64,000 nucleotides of DNA from Marinobacter vinifirmus (GCF_002258215.1 NZ_NEFY01000003.1:186001-250000), one strand, 5' to 3'. Shown: positions 18,033 to 27,211, numbered from the stretch's first letter. Notes: generated by a model from the sequence alone, not told the origin. Numbers and translations: made by a program.

Positions 18033-19502
18033 ATGCCCACCCTGATGGTGCAGGGCACCACCTCGGATGCCGGAAAAACCACGGTGGTGGCGGCGCTGTG
18101 CCGCTGGCTGGCCCGGCAGGGGGTCTCAGTCGCGCCATTCAAGCCTCAGAATATGGCCCTGAACAGTGCAGTCACCGTGGATGGCGGCGAGATTGGCCGT
18201 TCCACGGCGTTACAGGCGCTGGCCTGTGGCCTTGAACCCCACAGCGACATGAACCCGGTGTTGTTGAAACCCCAGAGCGATTGTGGCGCCCAGGTGATAT
18301 TGCGGGGCAAGGTCCATGGCAATATGGATGCCCTGGATTACCACGCTTACAAAGCTGAGGCGATCAACTCGGTGATGGCGAGTTGGCAGGCACTGAGTGC
18401 CCGCTACGACGTGATCATCGCTGAGGGCGCCGGCAGCCCGGCGGAAATTAACCTGCGGGCCAACGACATTGCCAACATGGGCTTTGCCGAAGCCGCAGAT
18501 TGCCCGGTGCTGCTGGTGGGTGATATCGATAAAGGCGGTGTGTTTGCCCAGTTGGTGGGCACCCTGGCGTTGATCTCCGACAGTGAACAAGCCAGAACGG
18601 CCGGATTTATCATCAACCGGTTCCGGGGCGACATTGCACTGTTGGAGCCCGGGCTGGAATGGCTGACGGAACATACCGGCAAGCCAGTGTTCGGGGTATT
18701 GCCGTACCTGCATGGGTTGGTGATCGACTCCGAAGACAGCGTCAGTACTGCCGGTAGCAGTGAGGCCGGCGCCCTGAGAGTGGTGGTGCCGGTATTGCCC
18801 CGGATCAGCAACCACAACGATTTTGATCCGTTGCGACTCCACCCGGGCGTTGACCTGGTGTTCGTGGGGCCGGATGAACCCATTCCGCCAGCGGATCTGG
18901 TTATCTTGCCCGGCAGCAAAAGCACCCGGCACGACCTGCAGTGGCTGAAGCAACAAGGCTGGCCGGAAGCCATCCAGAAACACCTGCGGTATGGCGGCAA
19001 GCTACTGGGTATCTGTGGCGGCTTCCAGATGCTGGGGCTAAAAGTGGAAGACCCGGAAGGGCTGGAGGGTGAAGCCGGCACTACCGAGGGCCTGGCCCTG
19101 TTCGAAATGGTTACCCGTATGGTGCCGGGCAAGCAGCTCCGAATGGTAAATGGCGGGCTGACCTCCCATGTTGCCAGCACGGCGGTGACAGGCGCCCTGA
19201 AAGGCTATGAAATGCACAACGGTGTCACCGAAGGCGCCGCGCTGGTGCGCCCATTTGCAGAGCTGGAAGGCCGGCCGGATGGCGCCATCAGTGTGGATGG
19301 CCAGGTGGCGGGTACCTACATCCACGGCGTCTTCGACGAGCCAGCCGCCTGCCATGCCATTCTGGCCTGGGCAGGCCTTAAAGCACAGGGCGAGCAGTCG
19401 GTGGACTACCAGCGTCACCGTCTGCAGCAACTTGATCGCCTGGCCGATCAGGTGGAGCAGTGCCTGGACACAGACCGGTTAAGGAGGCTGTTGCAGTTGT
19501 GA
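18033..19502 (+). CDS. cobQ: Adenosylcobyric acid synthase (glutamine-hydrolysing)
   Basis: Amidates four carboxyl side chains of adenosylcobyrinic a,c-diamide using glutamine and ATP. The 489-residue protein has the N-terminal dethiobiotin-synthase-like nucleotide site ([12 protein letters not shown]) and a C-terminal class I-like amidotransferase domain with nucleophile C328 in [10 protein letters not shown] and catalytic His 431 in [26 protein letters not shown] is a further family block. It starts on the base after the cobO stop and its own stop overlaps the bluB GTG. Its presence suggests the cell takes up intermediates earlier than cobinamide, or makes the ring elsewhere. Confidence 0.95.
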   Translation: MPTLMVQGTTSDAGKTTVVAALCRWLARQGVSVAPFKPQNMALNSAVTVDGGEIGRSTALQALACGLEPHSDMNPVLLKPQSDCGAQVILRGKVHGNMDALDYHAYKAEAINSVMASWQALSARYDVIIAEGAGSPAEINLRANDIANMGFAEAADCPVLLVGDIDKGGVFAQLVGTLALISDSEQARTAGFIINRFRGDIALLEPGLEWLTEHTGKPVFGVLPYLHGLVIDSEDSVSTAGSSEAGALRVVVPVLPRISNHNDFDPLRLHPGVDLVFVGPDEPIPPADLVILPGSKSTRHDLQWLKQQGWPEAIQKHLRYGGKLLGICGGFQMLGLKVEDPEGLEGEAGTTEGLALFEMVTRMVPGKQLRMVNGGLTSHVASTAVTGALKGYEMHNGVTEGAALVRPFAELEGRPDGAISVDGQVAGTYIHGVFDEPAACHAILAWAGLKAQGEQSVDYQRHRLQQLDRLADQVEQCLDTDRLRRLLQL

Positions 19503-20200
19503 GTAACCCGAATGATCCCTTCACCGAGGCCCAGCGCGAAGGCCTGTACCGGGCCATCTTCGAGCGCCGGGATGTGCGCTCCCAGTTCCTGCCAGATGCC
19601 ATTCCGGAGGAGGTTCTGGCGCGCATCCTGAGAGCTGCCCACCATGCCCCGTCGGTCGGCTTCATGCAGCCCTGGGATTTTATCGTGATTGACAGCCTGG
19701 CGGTGCGCGAGCAGGTGCTGGAAAGTTTTAACGAGGAAAACGCAAAGGCCTCGGAAAACTACACCGGCGAGCGCCAGCAAACCTATCGTAGCCTGAAACT
19801 GCAGGGCATTCTGGAAAGCCCCATCAACCTCTGCATCACCTGTGATCGATCCCGCGGCGGTCCCAATGTCCTGGGGCGTAACTCCATTATGGAAATGGAC
19901 CTGTTCAGTACCTGCCTGGCGGTGCAGAACCTCTGGCTGGCAGCACGGGCCGAGGGCATTGGCGTGGGCTGGGTGAGCATCCTGGATCAGGATGTACTGT
20001 CGAATATCCTGCAGTTACCGGATCATGTATACCCGCTGGCCTATCTCTGCCTGGGCTATGTCAGTGAATTCCTGGAGCAACCGGAATTACAGTCCAAAGG
20101 CTGGCGTTCCCGGCTGCCGCTGGAAGATCTGGTGCATGGGAATAGCTGGGGGCAGCCGATTGCGCACAGGAAACTGGAAAAGCACCTCGCCGGGGGGTGA
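19499..20200 (+). CDS. bluB: 5,6-dimethylbenzimidazole synthase
   Basis: Flavin-destroying enzyme of the nitroreductase fold that turns FMNH2 and O2 into 5,6-dimethylbenzimidazole, the lower ligand used by CobT. The 233-residue frame starts with GTG in a GTGA overlap with cobQ, after AAGGAGG. Seen are the FMN-binding start [40 protein letters not shown] and GIGVGWVSI, characteristic of BluB. Its requirement for oxygen indicates an aerobic lifestyle. Confidence 0.95.
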   Translation: MSNPNDPFTEAQREGLYRAIFERRDVRSQFLPDAIPEEVLARILRAAHHAPSVGFMQPWDFIVIDSLAVREQVLESFNEENAKASENYTGERQQTYRSLKLQGILESPINLCITCDRSRGGPNVLGRNSIMEMDLFSTCLAVQNLWLAARAEGIGVGWVSILDQDVLSNILQLPDHVYPLAYLCLGYVSEFLEQPELQSKGWRSRLPLEDLVHGNSWGQPIAHRKLEKHLAGG

Positions 20201-20237
20201 TGGGTACCATAAAAAACTATTATCGTTTTCCTCATAG

Positions 20238-20273
20238 GTCCCGAATTGGGTACGATCCGACCCGATTTGGGAC
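20238..20273. promoter_or_regulatory. Dyad element upstream of the glycosylase gene, possible operator
   Basis: Two 14-base arms, GTCCCGAATTGGGT (20238-20251) and ACCCGATTTGGGAC (20260-20273), are inverted with two mismatches around an 8-base spacer. Each arm also contains a near-palindrome CCCGAWTTGGG, and the two copies are 21 bases apart, about two helical turns. It lies just before the gene at 20292. No T tract follows, so an operator is more likely than a terminator. Confidence 0.5.
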
Positions 20274-20291
20274 TTCTGTTCAGGGGGTGAG

Positions 20292-20960
20292 ATGAAGTTT
20301 TCTGTGTTTTACCAGCAGGCCTTGGCCCGCAAGGGTGGCGAGCAGGCCCTGAAATCCCTGTTGCCTCCGGTCACCGAAAAGCATCGTCTGGCGGAGATCA
20401 GCGACGACCGTTACCTGTCCGAGATCACCCGATGCATTTTCAAGGCTGGTTTTGTCTGGCGGGTAATCGAGAACAAGTGGCCGGATTTTGAGGCGGCCTT
20501 CGAAGGGTTTGTGCCCACCTACTGGCAGCAGGTGCCGCCAGAAGTGCTCGAGCAGCTGGCTACAGACGAGCGTATCGTTCGCAACATGCAGAAGATCCGG
20601 ACCGTGCCGGAAAATGCCCGGATGATCATGGATGTGGCGAAAGACCATGGCAGCTTTGGTCAGTTTCTGGCCCAGTGGCCGTCGACCGATCAGGTGGGGC
20701 TGCTGCTCTACCTGAAGCGTAACGGTGAGCGTCTGGGGGGGAACTCAGCCCAGTACTTCCTGCGCCGGGTGGGTTGGGATGGTTTTATCCTGTCCCACGA
20801 TGTGGTTACCGCCCTGACCCGGGCCGGAATACTGGATGCCTCACCGGCCAGCAAGAAAGGCATGAGCCAGGCCCAGGAGGCGTTCAACCGTTGGCACGAA
20901 GAGACGGAAATGCCCATCAGCCACCTGTCCCGGATAGTGTCCTTCACGGTGGATAACTGA
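20292..20960 (+). CDS. Probable DNA-3-methyladenine glycosylase I-like protein
   Basis: A 222-residue soluble protein that I place, with moderate confidence, in the Tag (DNA-3-methyladenine glycosylase I) fold group. Supporting features are the N-terminal LSEITRCIFKAGFVWRVIENKWPDFEAAF, which matches Tag's family block around the alkylbase pocket, and the middle ENARMIMDVAKDHGSFGQFL. It is shorter at the C-terminus than E. coli Tag and I do not see its zinc-ligand pattern. It has its own leader with a dyad element and is not obviously part of B12 metabolism, though it sits between bluB and cobS. Confidence 0.7.
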   Translation: MKFSVFYQQALARKGGEQALKSLLPPVTEKHRLAEISDDRYLSEITRCIFKAGFVWRVIENKWPDFEAAFEGFVPTYWQQVPPEVLEQLATDERIVRNMQKIRTVPENARMIMDVAKDHGSFGQFLAQWPSTDQVGLLLYLKRNGERLGGNSAQYFLRRVGWDGFILSHDVVTALTRAGILDASPASKKGMSQAQEAFNRWHEETEMPISHLSRIVSFTVDN

Positions 20961-20973
20961 CGATGCCCCCACG

Positions 20974-21735
20974 TTAGAGAAACAGCAACAGCGCCAGTTC
21001 ACTGAACACGACAGCTGCGCCCAGGGTGTCGCCGGTGTAGCCGCCAAGCTGGCTACGAAGATAGCTGCCCCAGAACACAGCAACCAGCAGGACGGCCGTT
21101 ATGGCTGCGGGAATCAGTAACGGCTGCCAGAGTGATAATCCGGCTGCCAGCAACAACACAAACCCCGCGGCCGCCAGCAAACGGCTGCGGGAGAAACCGT
21201 CTGCCACCGGCTTGGATTTACTCTTGTCGGGGTCAGTGACGTACGGCAGGCAGGCCATCAATATCAGTGGTGTCAGCCGGGAAACCGCAGGTGCCACCAG
21301 CAACGCAAGCCAGGTCAATTCAGCCTCAGCCAGCAGAGCTACTTTCAGCAGCAAGGCCATCACCAGTGCCACCGTGCCATAGGTTCCGATCCGGCTGTCT
21401 TTCATGATCTCCAGACGTTTTTCCACGGTATAGCCGCCGCCGAGAGCATCAACACTGTCGGCCAGGCCATCTTCGTGGAAGGCCCCGGTGATAAACAGGT
21501 GCAGAATAACCACCAGGATAATGGCCGCCAGCGGGCTGGCCACCAGTGAGAACAGAAAATAGGCGGCGCAATAGCCAAGGCCGAGCAGAAGGCCCACCAG
21601 GGGAAAATAGACGCTGCTCTGGTTCATCAGGCGCTGGGAGTAATCAATCCGGACGAGCATGGGGATACGAGTCAGGAATCCCAGTGCCAGCCAGAAAGCC
21701 TGCCATTCTTGTGCAATCCGCGAGCGAGGGAGCAA
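20974..21735 (-). CDS. cobS: Adenosylcobinamide-GDP ribazoletransferase (cobalamin synthase)
   Basis: Inner-membrane enzyme joining AdoCbi-GDP and alpha-ribazole(-phosphate) to give cobalamin (phosphate). The 253-residue protein has the family start FWLALGFLTRIP, the metal-binding HEDGLADSVDALGGG motif (about residues 87-101) and the MKDSRIGTYG block, with several hydrophobic helices. It converges on the glycosylase gene and stands apart from cobT-cobC. No riboswitch is visible in its short leader (21736-21810). Confidence 0.94.
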   Translation of the reverse strand: MLPRSRIAQEWQAFWLALGFLTRIPMLVRIDYSQRLMNQSSVYFPLVGLLLGLGYCAAYFLFSLVASPLAAIILVVILHLFITGAFHEDGLADSVDALGGGYTVEKRLEIMKDSRIGTYGTVALVMALLLKVALLAEAELTWLALLVAPAVSRLTPLILMACLPYVTDPDKSKSKPVADGFSRSRLLAAAGFVLLLAAGLSLWQPLLIPAAITAVLLVAVFWGSYLRSQLGGYTGDTLGAAVVFSELALLLFL

Positions 21736-21810
21736 GGGCGCCTCCTTGAGAATTCAAAAGCGCCCATTGTACGTGAGACCAGCAAAGTTTGCGGCGTTCT
21801 CAGAGTAGCA

Positions 21811-23559
21811 TCAGTCCAGCCACTCCCCGGGGTTGTCGGTGGTAAAGCGTGTCACCTTGTCCGGGGGTTCACAGCTGTCCGTCATGTCCTGGTCGCTCAG
21901 CAGCACGTAGGTATCCCGGTGAGCAGTGCCCAGCGGTCGGGCACCCTGCTTATTGAAACAGCCAAGCTCTCCGTCTTCAGCCACCATTAAATAGCTATCC
22001 GGTGTCTCCCGCATCCAGAGCCATGCGTTGCGGCTTTCCTGTTCCCTGTCGCTGAAGTAACTGAAATGGGTAAAGTCCCGCTTTGAAAACAGAATGAACT
22101 GTTCCCGGAAATTGATCATGCCAATCTGCCCGCCGGCAGGCACGAACTGCTCGGCTGCGGCGAGCACATTTCTGGGTGTGCGCAATGGCTCGAGAATCCG
22201 ATAACCCCAGGTTGTGAACACCAGCCAACTCACCATCAGGGCAATGAACCAGCGCCCGAGTGCCCGACAGCGCCAGAACGCCATGAGACTTGCGACCCAG
22301 ACAACCCCAAGGGTGAACAACAGGGTGCCGGCTTCGTGCAGTCGAGCCGGATCCTGGGTGTAGTCAGCGACCTTTTCCACCAGACGAGGGTGGTCATTCC
22401 AGGCTAGGACGCCCAGGATGATCAAGGCTGCACCAAGCAGCAGATGCAGAACACTGGTGACCGCCCCGAACCAGCGTGCCGGGTTTTGTCCACTCAATGC
22501 CGGGGCCAGGCTCAGGGCCAGTGCCGGCAAAGCCGGGAGCACATACACTCCGCGTTTGCCCGGGCTCAGGCTGAAAAACGCCACCACCAACACGACCCAC
22601 GCCAGCAGAACCACCACGTCCAGCCTGTGTTTGAGAATCTCACGAATGGGCCGCAGCAGTGCCAGGAATAGCAGCGGCAGCGGAAACCACAGCGAGGGAA
22701 TCACGCTGGCGAGGTAGTAATACCAGGGCTGAATGTGCCCCCAGGAATCGGCATAGCGCTCGCCGGTCTGTTTGAACAGAATGTTGTCGCGATAGGCCAG
22801 GGCCTCGTCGGTGCCCAGGTGACTGACGGCCAGCACCATCGGCACCAGCCAGGCTGCCACAACGGCCAGCATGACCAGGGGGCCGAGGGCGCAGCGCCAG
22901 CGGAGTGTGCCCTGAAACCGAGAAGTGTCCTGCAGTTTCAGGGCCAGTATCGGAATGAACAGCAAGGCGGGCAGAAAGCCAACCCCTTTGGTAATAATGC
23001 CAAGCCCCATAAAGGCCCAGGCCACGAAATACCAACGCCAGGACGGCTGCACGAAAAAATGCCGGATCAGACCGTAACAGGCCACCATGATCCAGCAGGC
23101 CACCATGGCATCAATCTGGGCTCGCTGGGCCTGAATCAGGAACTGGGGTGCCACCATCAGCAGCAGTGCGGCAATGGCGCCGGTGCGTTGGTTCCACAAG
23201 CGTGTGCCCAGATCGAACACCAGGCCCAGGGTTAGCAGGCTGCACAGGGCGTTCGGTAGCAGAAACGCGATTTTCAGGTTGCCGGTCAGCCAGTAGAAAA
23301 AGGCGATGGCCCACATGAACACCGGTGGTTTGTCCGGGTAGAGTTCGCCGCCCCGCATCGGCAGCAGCCATTGCCCGGAGGTCACCATTTCCCGGGCCAC
23401 TTCGGCGAATCGCGGTTCGTCGGCGGGCCACGGAGAGCGTAACCCGATGCCGGTCAGAATCATGAGTGCCGCGAAGGCCAGTACCACCAGTAACAATCGG
23501 TTGTACGGCAGATTGAATAAGGTGTCGGGTAAACGCCGAAGACGGAAGTCGAGTGTCAT
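21811..23559 (-). CDS. ArnT-like glycosyltransferase family 39 membrane protein
   Basis: A 582-residue inner-membrane glycosyltransferase of the GT39/PMT-ArnT type, which moves a sugar from a polyprenyl phosphate carrier to an envelope acceptor such as lipid A in the periplasm. The acidic first-loop motif WPADEPRFAEVAREM (about residues 44-58) is the ArnT signature, and YPDKPPVFMW follows it. About twelve hydrophobic helices precede a C-terminal periplasmic domain. It is third in a GT2-VTT-GT39 unit. The sugar is not known: no L-Ara4N synthesis genes (arnA, arnB, arnD) are in the window. Confidence 0.85.
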   Translation of the reverse strand: MTLDFRLRRLPDTLFNLPYNRLLLVVLAFAALMILTGIGLRSPWPADEPRFAEVAREMVTSGQWLLPMRGGELYPDKPPVFMWAIAFFYWLTGNLKIAFLLPNALCSLLTLGLVFDLGTRLWNQRTGAIAALLLMVAPQFLIQAQRAQIDAMVACWIMVACYGLIRHFFVQPSWRWYFVAWAFMGLGIITKGVGFLPALLFIPILALKLQDTSRFQGTLRWRCALGPLVMLAVVAAWLVPMVLAVSHLGTDEALAYRDNILFKQTGERYADSWGHIQPWYYYLASVIPSLWFPLPLLFLALLRPIREILKHRLDVVVLLAWVVLVVAFFSLSPGKRGVYVLPALPALALSLAPALSGQNPARWFGAVTSVLHLLLGAALIILGVLAWNDHPRLVEKVADYTQDPARLHEAGTLLFTLGVVWVASLMAFWRCRALGRWFIALMVSWLVFTTWGYRILEPLRTPRNVLAAAEQFVPAGGQIGMINFREQFILFSKRDFTHFSYFSDREQESRNAWLWMRETPDSYLMVAEDGELGCFNKQGARPLGTAHRDTYVLLSDQDMTDSCEPPDKVTRFTTDNPGEWLD

Positions 23560-23568
23560 AATCGCAAC

Positions 23569-24237
23569 TCAGGAGGGGTCAGATACGGAATCAGCAAGGG
23601 TCTGATTGCGCTGGTTGTGATACAGGTAAGCGCCAATGGCACTTGCCAGCGCGAACAGAACCGCGCTTACCACAAGCTGATCGAGACGGGCCTGGCCAAT
23701 CCCTGCGCCGGCCATTGCAAAGATCACCATCTGGGGCAGGTAGCCAAGAACGCTGCCCAACAAAAATGGGACGAATCGTATCCCGGAACACCCGGCGAGG
23801 AGATTGGTGACAAGATTGCTGCCTACCGGCAACAGCCTGATCATGAGTATTTTGAGCAGAGTGCCTTCCGTGAACAGCAGGTCAAAACGTTGCATGCGAT
23901 CTGAAAAACGGTTCAGGAGTGATGTTCGCAAAAGCCAGCGTGCGACAAAAAAGCAGCCTGTCGCGCCAATGGCTGTAGCGATAGTCGATAGGATCGCACC
24001 CTGAATGCTGCCTGCGGCAAATCCCAGAACGAAAGCGAGGACCTGTCTGGGGGCTCCGAATCCAGTGAAAAGTGCACCGAGCAGCGTAATGGCTGAAAGT
24101 CCTGCCAGCCCATTACTGTTCAGGAAATCTGCCACGCGCTCCTGATCGGTCAGAAAACCGAACCAGTCCCCGCTCATGGTCAGATAGCCTGTTAATACCA
24201 GGATGGCGAAAGATAGCCAGCGCAGTCCCGGAGCCAT
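23569..24237 (-). CDS. TVP38/TMEM64 (VTT/DedA-like) membrane protein
   Basis: A 222-residue inner-membrane protein with the VTT domain. The conserved core is FGAPRQVLAFVLGFAAGSIQG (about residues 60-80), then RLLPVGSNLVTNLLAG with the family's RxxP/NxxxG pattern. VTT and DedA proteins include flippases for undecaprenyl phosphate and other lipids, and DedA proteins are linked to polymyxin resistance in some bacteria. Placed between a polyprenyl-phosphate sugar transferase and an ArnT-like enzyme one base after the former's stop, it may recycle or flip the lipid carrier; this is an inference from position. Confidence 0.85.
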   Translation of the reverse strand: MAPGLRWLSFAILVLTGYLTMSGDWFGFLTDQERVADFLNSNGLAGLSAITLLGALFTGFGAPRQVLAFVLGFAAGSIQGAILSTIATAIGATGCFFVARWLLRTSLLNRFSDRMQRFDLLFTEGTLLKILMIRLLPVGSNLVTNLLAGCSGIRFVPFLLGSVLGYLPQMVIFAMAGAGIGQARLDQLVVSAVLFALASAIGAYLYHNQRNQTLADSVSDPS

Positions 24238-24238
24238 A

Positions 24239-25006
24239 TCAAGCCCGTTCCGTTGCCGGTCGACTGTTGTTCGGATCCTCTAGGTTTGCAATTTGAGGAA
24301 CTCGTGTGCGGTTAAGTAACCACATAACGCCGATCATATCGACGATTCCGGCCCATGCACGGTTCCAGGCATTGTATTTGGAAATCCCGGCCATTCTTGG
24401 GCGATGATTGACCTCGACAATGGCGATTTCGCCTCCCGCGCCTTTCACCAGCGCGGGAATGAACCGATGGGCGTGATCGAACCACGGCAGTTTGAGAAAG
24501 GTCGATCGGGGAAACAGCTTCAGTCCACAGCCTGTATCGGGAACGCCATCATGTAGAAAGGCGTTGCGAATACGATTAGCCAGGCGTGATTGGAAACGTT
24601 TCCATGCTGTATCCTTCCGATTTCTGCGATAGCCGGCAATACAAAAGTCGGGATTGTGGAGTCTGTTCGCTTGTTGCAACAGTGCTGGAATATCGGCGGG
24701 GTCGTTTTGACCATCTCCGTCCATTGTCACAATCAGTTGGCCTGTGGCGCGAAGGATACCGGTCGCCAGTGCCCCGCTCTGTCCGATGCTCTGTTCATGT
24801 CGAACCGCCAATAGCCTGCCCCCCAAAGCCTCGGCAGTGCGACGAGCTGTTGCCAGTGTCTGGTCGGAACTGCCATCGTCCACGAGCACGACTTCAAAGC
24901 CCGGGTAATCCCTCATAACGTTGAAGGCCTCGGTCAGCAGCTTCGCGATGTTTTCCTGCTCGTTTTTTGCAGGAATGACCAGTGACAGAGTGCTGTGCTG
25001 AGACAT
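24239..25006 (-). CDS. Glycosyltransferase family 2, polyprenyl-phosphate sugar transferase-like
   Basis: A 255-residue cytoplasmic-side GT2 enzyme resembling dolichol-phosphate mannose synthase and the catalytic part of ArnC. The nucleotide-sugar site is LVIPAKNEQENI plus VVLVDDGSSDQT, and the metal site is TMDGDGQNDP (DxD-type). GVPDTGCGLKLFPRSTF is a further family block. Unlike the paralogue at 28743 it has no two-helix C-terminal anchor, so it may need a membrane partner. The ATG at 25006 follows TTGGAGAA. A PmrA-type box and a GATAAT -10 element lie upstream at 25066-25098. Confidence 0.87.
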   Translation of the reverse strand: MSQHSTLSLVIPAKNEQENIAKLLTEAFNVMRDYPGFEVVLVDDGSSDQTLATARRTAEALGGRLLAVRHEQSIGQSGALATGILRATGQLIVTMDGDGQNDPADIPALLQQANRLHNPDFCIAGYRRNRKDTAWKRFQSRLANRIRNAFLHDGVPDTGCGLKLFPRSTFLKLPWFDHAHRFIPALVKGAGGEIAIVEVNHRPRMAGISKYNAWNRAWAGIVDMIGVMWLLNRTRVPQIANLEDPNNSRPATERA

Positions 25007-25065
25007 TGAGATATTCTCCAAGATGTTAACCAAACCACGTTGCCGTGCGGTTTATGCCTTGGAGA

Positions 25066-25098
25066 ATTATCAGCCTTGAAGCTTAACCGAATCTTAAG
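25066..25098 (-). promoter_or_regulatory. PmrA-type box and -10 element of the GT2-VTT-GT39 unit
   Basis: CTTAAC (25082-25087), five bases, CTTAAG (25093-25098) matches the PmrA box of two YTTAAK-like half-sites 11 bases apart. On the minus strand a GATAAT -10 candidate (25071-25066) follows after 10 bases. The box overlaps the stop codon of the upstream sensor kinase gene. The 10-base box to -10 spacing is the same as at 30265-30297. Confidence 0.75.
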
Positions 25099-26506
25099 AG
25101 CGTTTCGTGAGCGCCGGGCATCGTGCTGGCAGCCATACTTGCACACAAAGCCCGGGTTGACCGTCTGCCCTGTCTGCCAGGATAAGATGGCCGCCATGGA
25201 GCTCGGCAATACGCCGAGCAATCGCCAGCCCCAGCCCTGCGCCTCCTCCTTTACGTTGATCCAGTCGCACAAACCGGCTGAGTGCGCGTTCACGCTCCTC
25301 CGCGGGAATTCCAGGACCCTGGTCACAAACCGAAATGGCGTAGCCTTCACCTGCGGGAACGAGATTGGTGGTGATTATGGTATGAGGCGGACTGTATTGG
25401 ATGGCGTTGGCCAGCAAGGAGCGCATGAGGGTGTTAATCAGGGCACTATGGCAGCTAACCAGGGAATGACCTGTTTCGTCCTGGAGCACCGGCTCTATGT
25501 TTTTCTTTAGCGCCAGCGGTGCAACATCTGCGATGCTTTGTTCCAGAATGGCGGAAAGATTGTGATGCTCCGGCGGAAACTGAGCGCCGGAGTCCACCCG
25601 ACTCAGTAACAGCATTTGTTCGACCAGATGAACCATTCGGTCTACGGCCTGGATAAGGTCTCCATATTGTTCGGGGTTGTCACCGTAAACTTTCTCCAGA
25701 TTCAGGCGCAGCGCGGCCAATGGGGTTCGCAGCTCATGTGCCGCATCAGCGGAGAAGCGGCGTTCACGTTCCAGAGCCTGATTCAGCCGTCTCAACAGGC
25801 CGTTGACTGCGTGCACCAATCCAGCTACTTCTTTCGGAGCCTGACGATCATCGAGGGGATGGATGTTCTCAGGCGCCATGTTCCGAACCGGTTTTTCGAG
25901 CTTTCTCAAAGGCTTGAAGCTCACCTGAATTGATGCCAGGACGGCTATGGCCAGTAGAGGCAACGCCAACAGAAAAGGCAGAACGTTGCCCAGCGCAATT
26001 TCCTGGCTCAGTTCATCCCGAACGTCCTCTCGCTGGGCGGTACGTATCCAGAATCCGGTCGATGTATCTCGCATGGTAAACGTTCGCCATTGATAGCCGG
26101 CGGCCTCCTGCCAGGCAAATCCTGGCTCAAGGCCCTGGGCATCGTTAGCCCGGAGCGTGTCCAGCACAGGTTGTTGATCAGGAGACCAGACTTCGAAAGC
26201 GATTTTGCGTTCGTATTTATGCCCGGCACCGTCGGGCAGAATTTCGTCCTCTTCTTCATCGCCCTGAAATAATACGTCCGGCAATTCGAGAGTTTTCGAC
26301 AGCGTAAAGGCTAACTGCTCGATAGACTGAGTGCTCGAGAGATGTTCCACCAGCCCCTGCACAATCCGGGTACTTTGTGCCAGCTCCGCATCGAACAGTT
26401 CGTCCAACTGGTGATTGCTGACATAGAACCCCCAGCCTGCCGCGATCAGAGTGATCATAAAAACAGTGCTGGTAATTAGCAGAATCAGCTTCCGTGTCAG
26501 GCTCAT
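25094..26506 (-). CDS. pmrB: Two-component sensor histidine kinase, PmrB/QseC-like
   Basis: A 470-residue inner-membrane kinase: first helix about residues 6-29, periplasmic sensor about 30-172, second helix about 173-195, HAMP-like linker, dimerisation domain with phospho-His H257 in FSADAAHELRTPL, and an HATPase domain (N-box LLANAIQYSP, G-boxes DQGPGIP and GAGLGLAIA). The sensor holds an acidic run GDEEEDE (82-88) containing an ExxE, the motif used by Salmonella PmrB to sense Fe3+. Its start overlaps the regulator stop by 4 bases. The Pmr name rests on this and on the PmrA-type boxes around the island. Confidence 0.8.
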   Translation of the reverse strand: MSLTRKLILLITSTVFMITLIAAGWGFYVSNHQLDELFDAELAQSTRIVQGLVEHLSSTQSIEQLAFTLSKTLELPDVLFQGDEEEDEILPDGAGHKYERKIAFEVWSPDQQPVLDTLRANDAQGLEPGFAWQEAAGYQWRTFTMRDTSTGFWIRTAQREDVRDELSQEIALGNVLPFLLALPLLAIAVLASIQVSFKPLRKLEKPVRNMAPENIHPLDDRQAPKEVAGLVHAVNGLLRRLNQALERERRFSADAAHELRTPLAALRLNLEKVYGDNPEQYGDLIQAVDRMVHLVEQMLLLSRVDSGAQFPPEHHNLSAILEQSIADVAPLALKKNIEPVLQDETGHSLVSCHSALINTLMRSLLANAIQYSPPHTIITTNLVPAGEGYAISVCDQGPGIPAEERERALSRFVRLDQRKGGGAGLGLAIARRIAELHGGHLILADRADGQPGLCVQVWLPARCPALTKRS

Positions 26507-27186
26507 ATTTCTTGGCCTTCCGAGGCTGCTTTGCTGTCCAGCATGTAGCCAACGCCGCGCACAGTGCGAATGGCCTGCTTACCCAGCCGCCGGCGCAGAT
26601 GGTGAACGTGAACTTCCAGGGCGTTGCTCTCGGCACCCTGATCCCAGCCGTAAAGTTGTTCCTCCAAACGTCGTCTGGTTGCCACCTGATCAGGGTGCCG
26701 CATCAGATAGTGAAGGATCTGCAGTTCGCTACGGGGTAGCACGAACGTCTCTGTGCCTACCTGCAATTGCGCAGAGTCCGGATCAAGCACCAGTCGCCCC
26801 ACCTTGAGTCCTGAGACTCGTGTGCCTGAGCGGCGGCGAGTAACCGCCCTTATCCGGGCTTTCAGTTCTGACATGGCAAAGGGCTTGGTCAGGTAATCGT
26901 CTGCCCCTGCATCCAGTCCCTGTAGTTTTTCGGTCAGTTCGCTCCGCGCAGTCAGGATGATGATGGGCAACTCTACGCCCTGCTCCCTCACCTGGCGGAC
27001 AATGTCCAGGCCATCGACACGGGGTAACGTCAAGTCAAGAATGGCCAGGTCAAAGCTCTCGTTCAGTAAGGCGTTCAGAGCCTGTTGGCCATCATCGACC
27101 CAATCTACGGTATTCTGGTCGTCCCGGAGCATGCTCAACATGGTGTTGGCCAGGGGGTGGTCATCTTCGGTCAGAAGTATGCGCAT
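26503..27186 (-). CDS. pmrA: OmpR-family response regulator, PmrA/QseB-like
   Basis: A 227-residue DNA-binding regulator. The receiver domain (1-120) has the acidic pair DD8-9, phosphoacceptor D51 in LAILDLTLP and the conserved TKPF lysine. A winged-helix effector domain follows (about 130-220; LEVHVHHLRRRLGK, TVRGVGYML). It is 25 bases after the ArnT-like gene and overlaps the kinase gene, so it is transcribed from the gtrA promoter region and probably autoregulates through the PmrA-type boxes there. QseB and PmrA are close relatives; the box sequence favours PmrA-like specificity. Confidence 0.82.
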   Translation of the reverse strand: MRILLTEDDHPLANTMLSMLRDDQNTVDWVDDGQQALNALLNESFDLAILDLTLPRVDGLDIVRQVREQGVELPIIILTARSELTEKLQGLDAGADDYLTKPFAMSELKARIRAVTRRRSGTRVSGLKVGRLVLDPDSAQLQVGTETFVLPRSELQILHYLMRHPDQVATRRRLEEQLYGWDQGAESNALEVHVHHLRRRLGKQAIRTVRGVGYMLDSKAASEGQEI

Positions 27187-27211
27187 TCTGTTACAGCCAT
27201 CCGTTTGGTGT

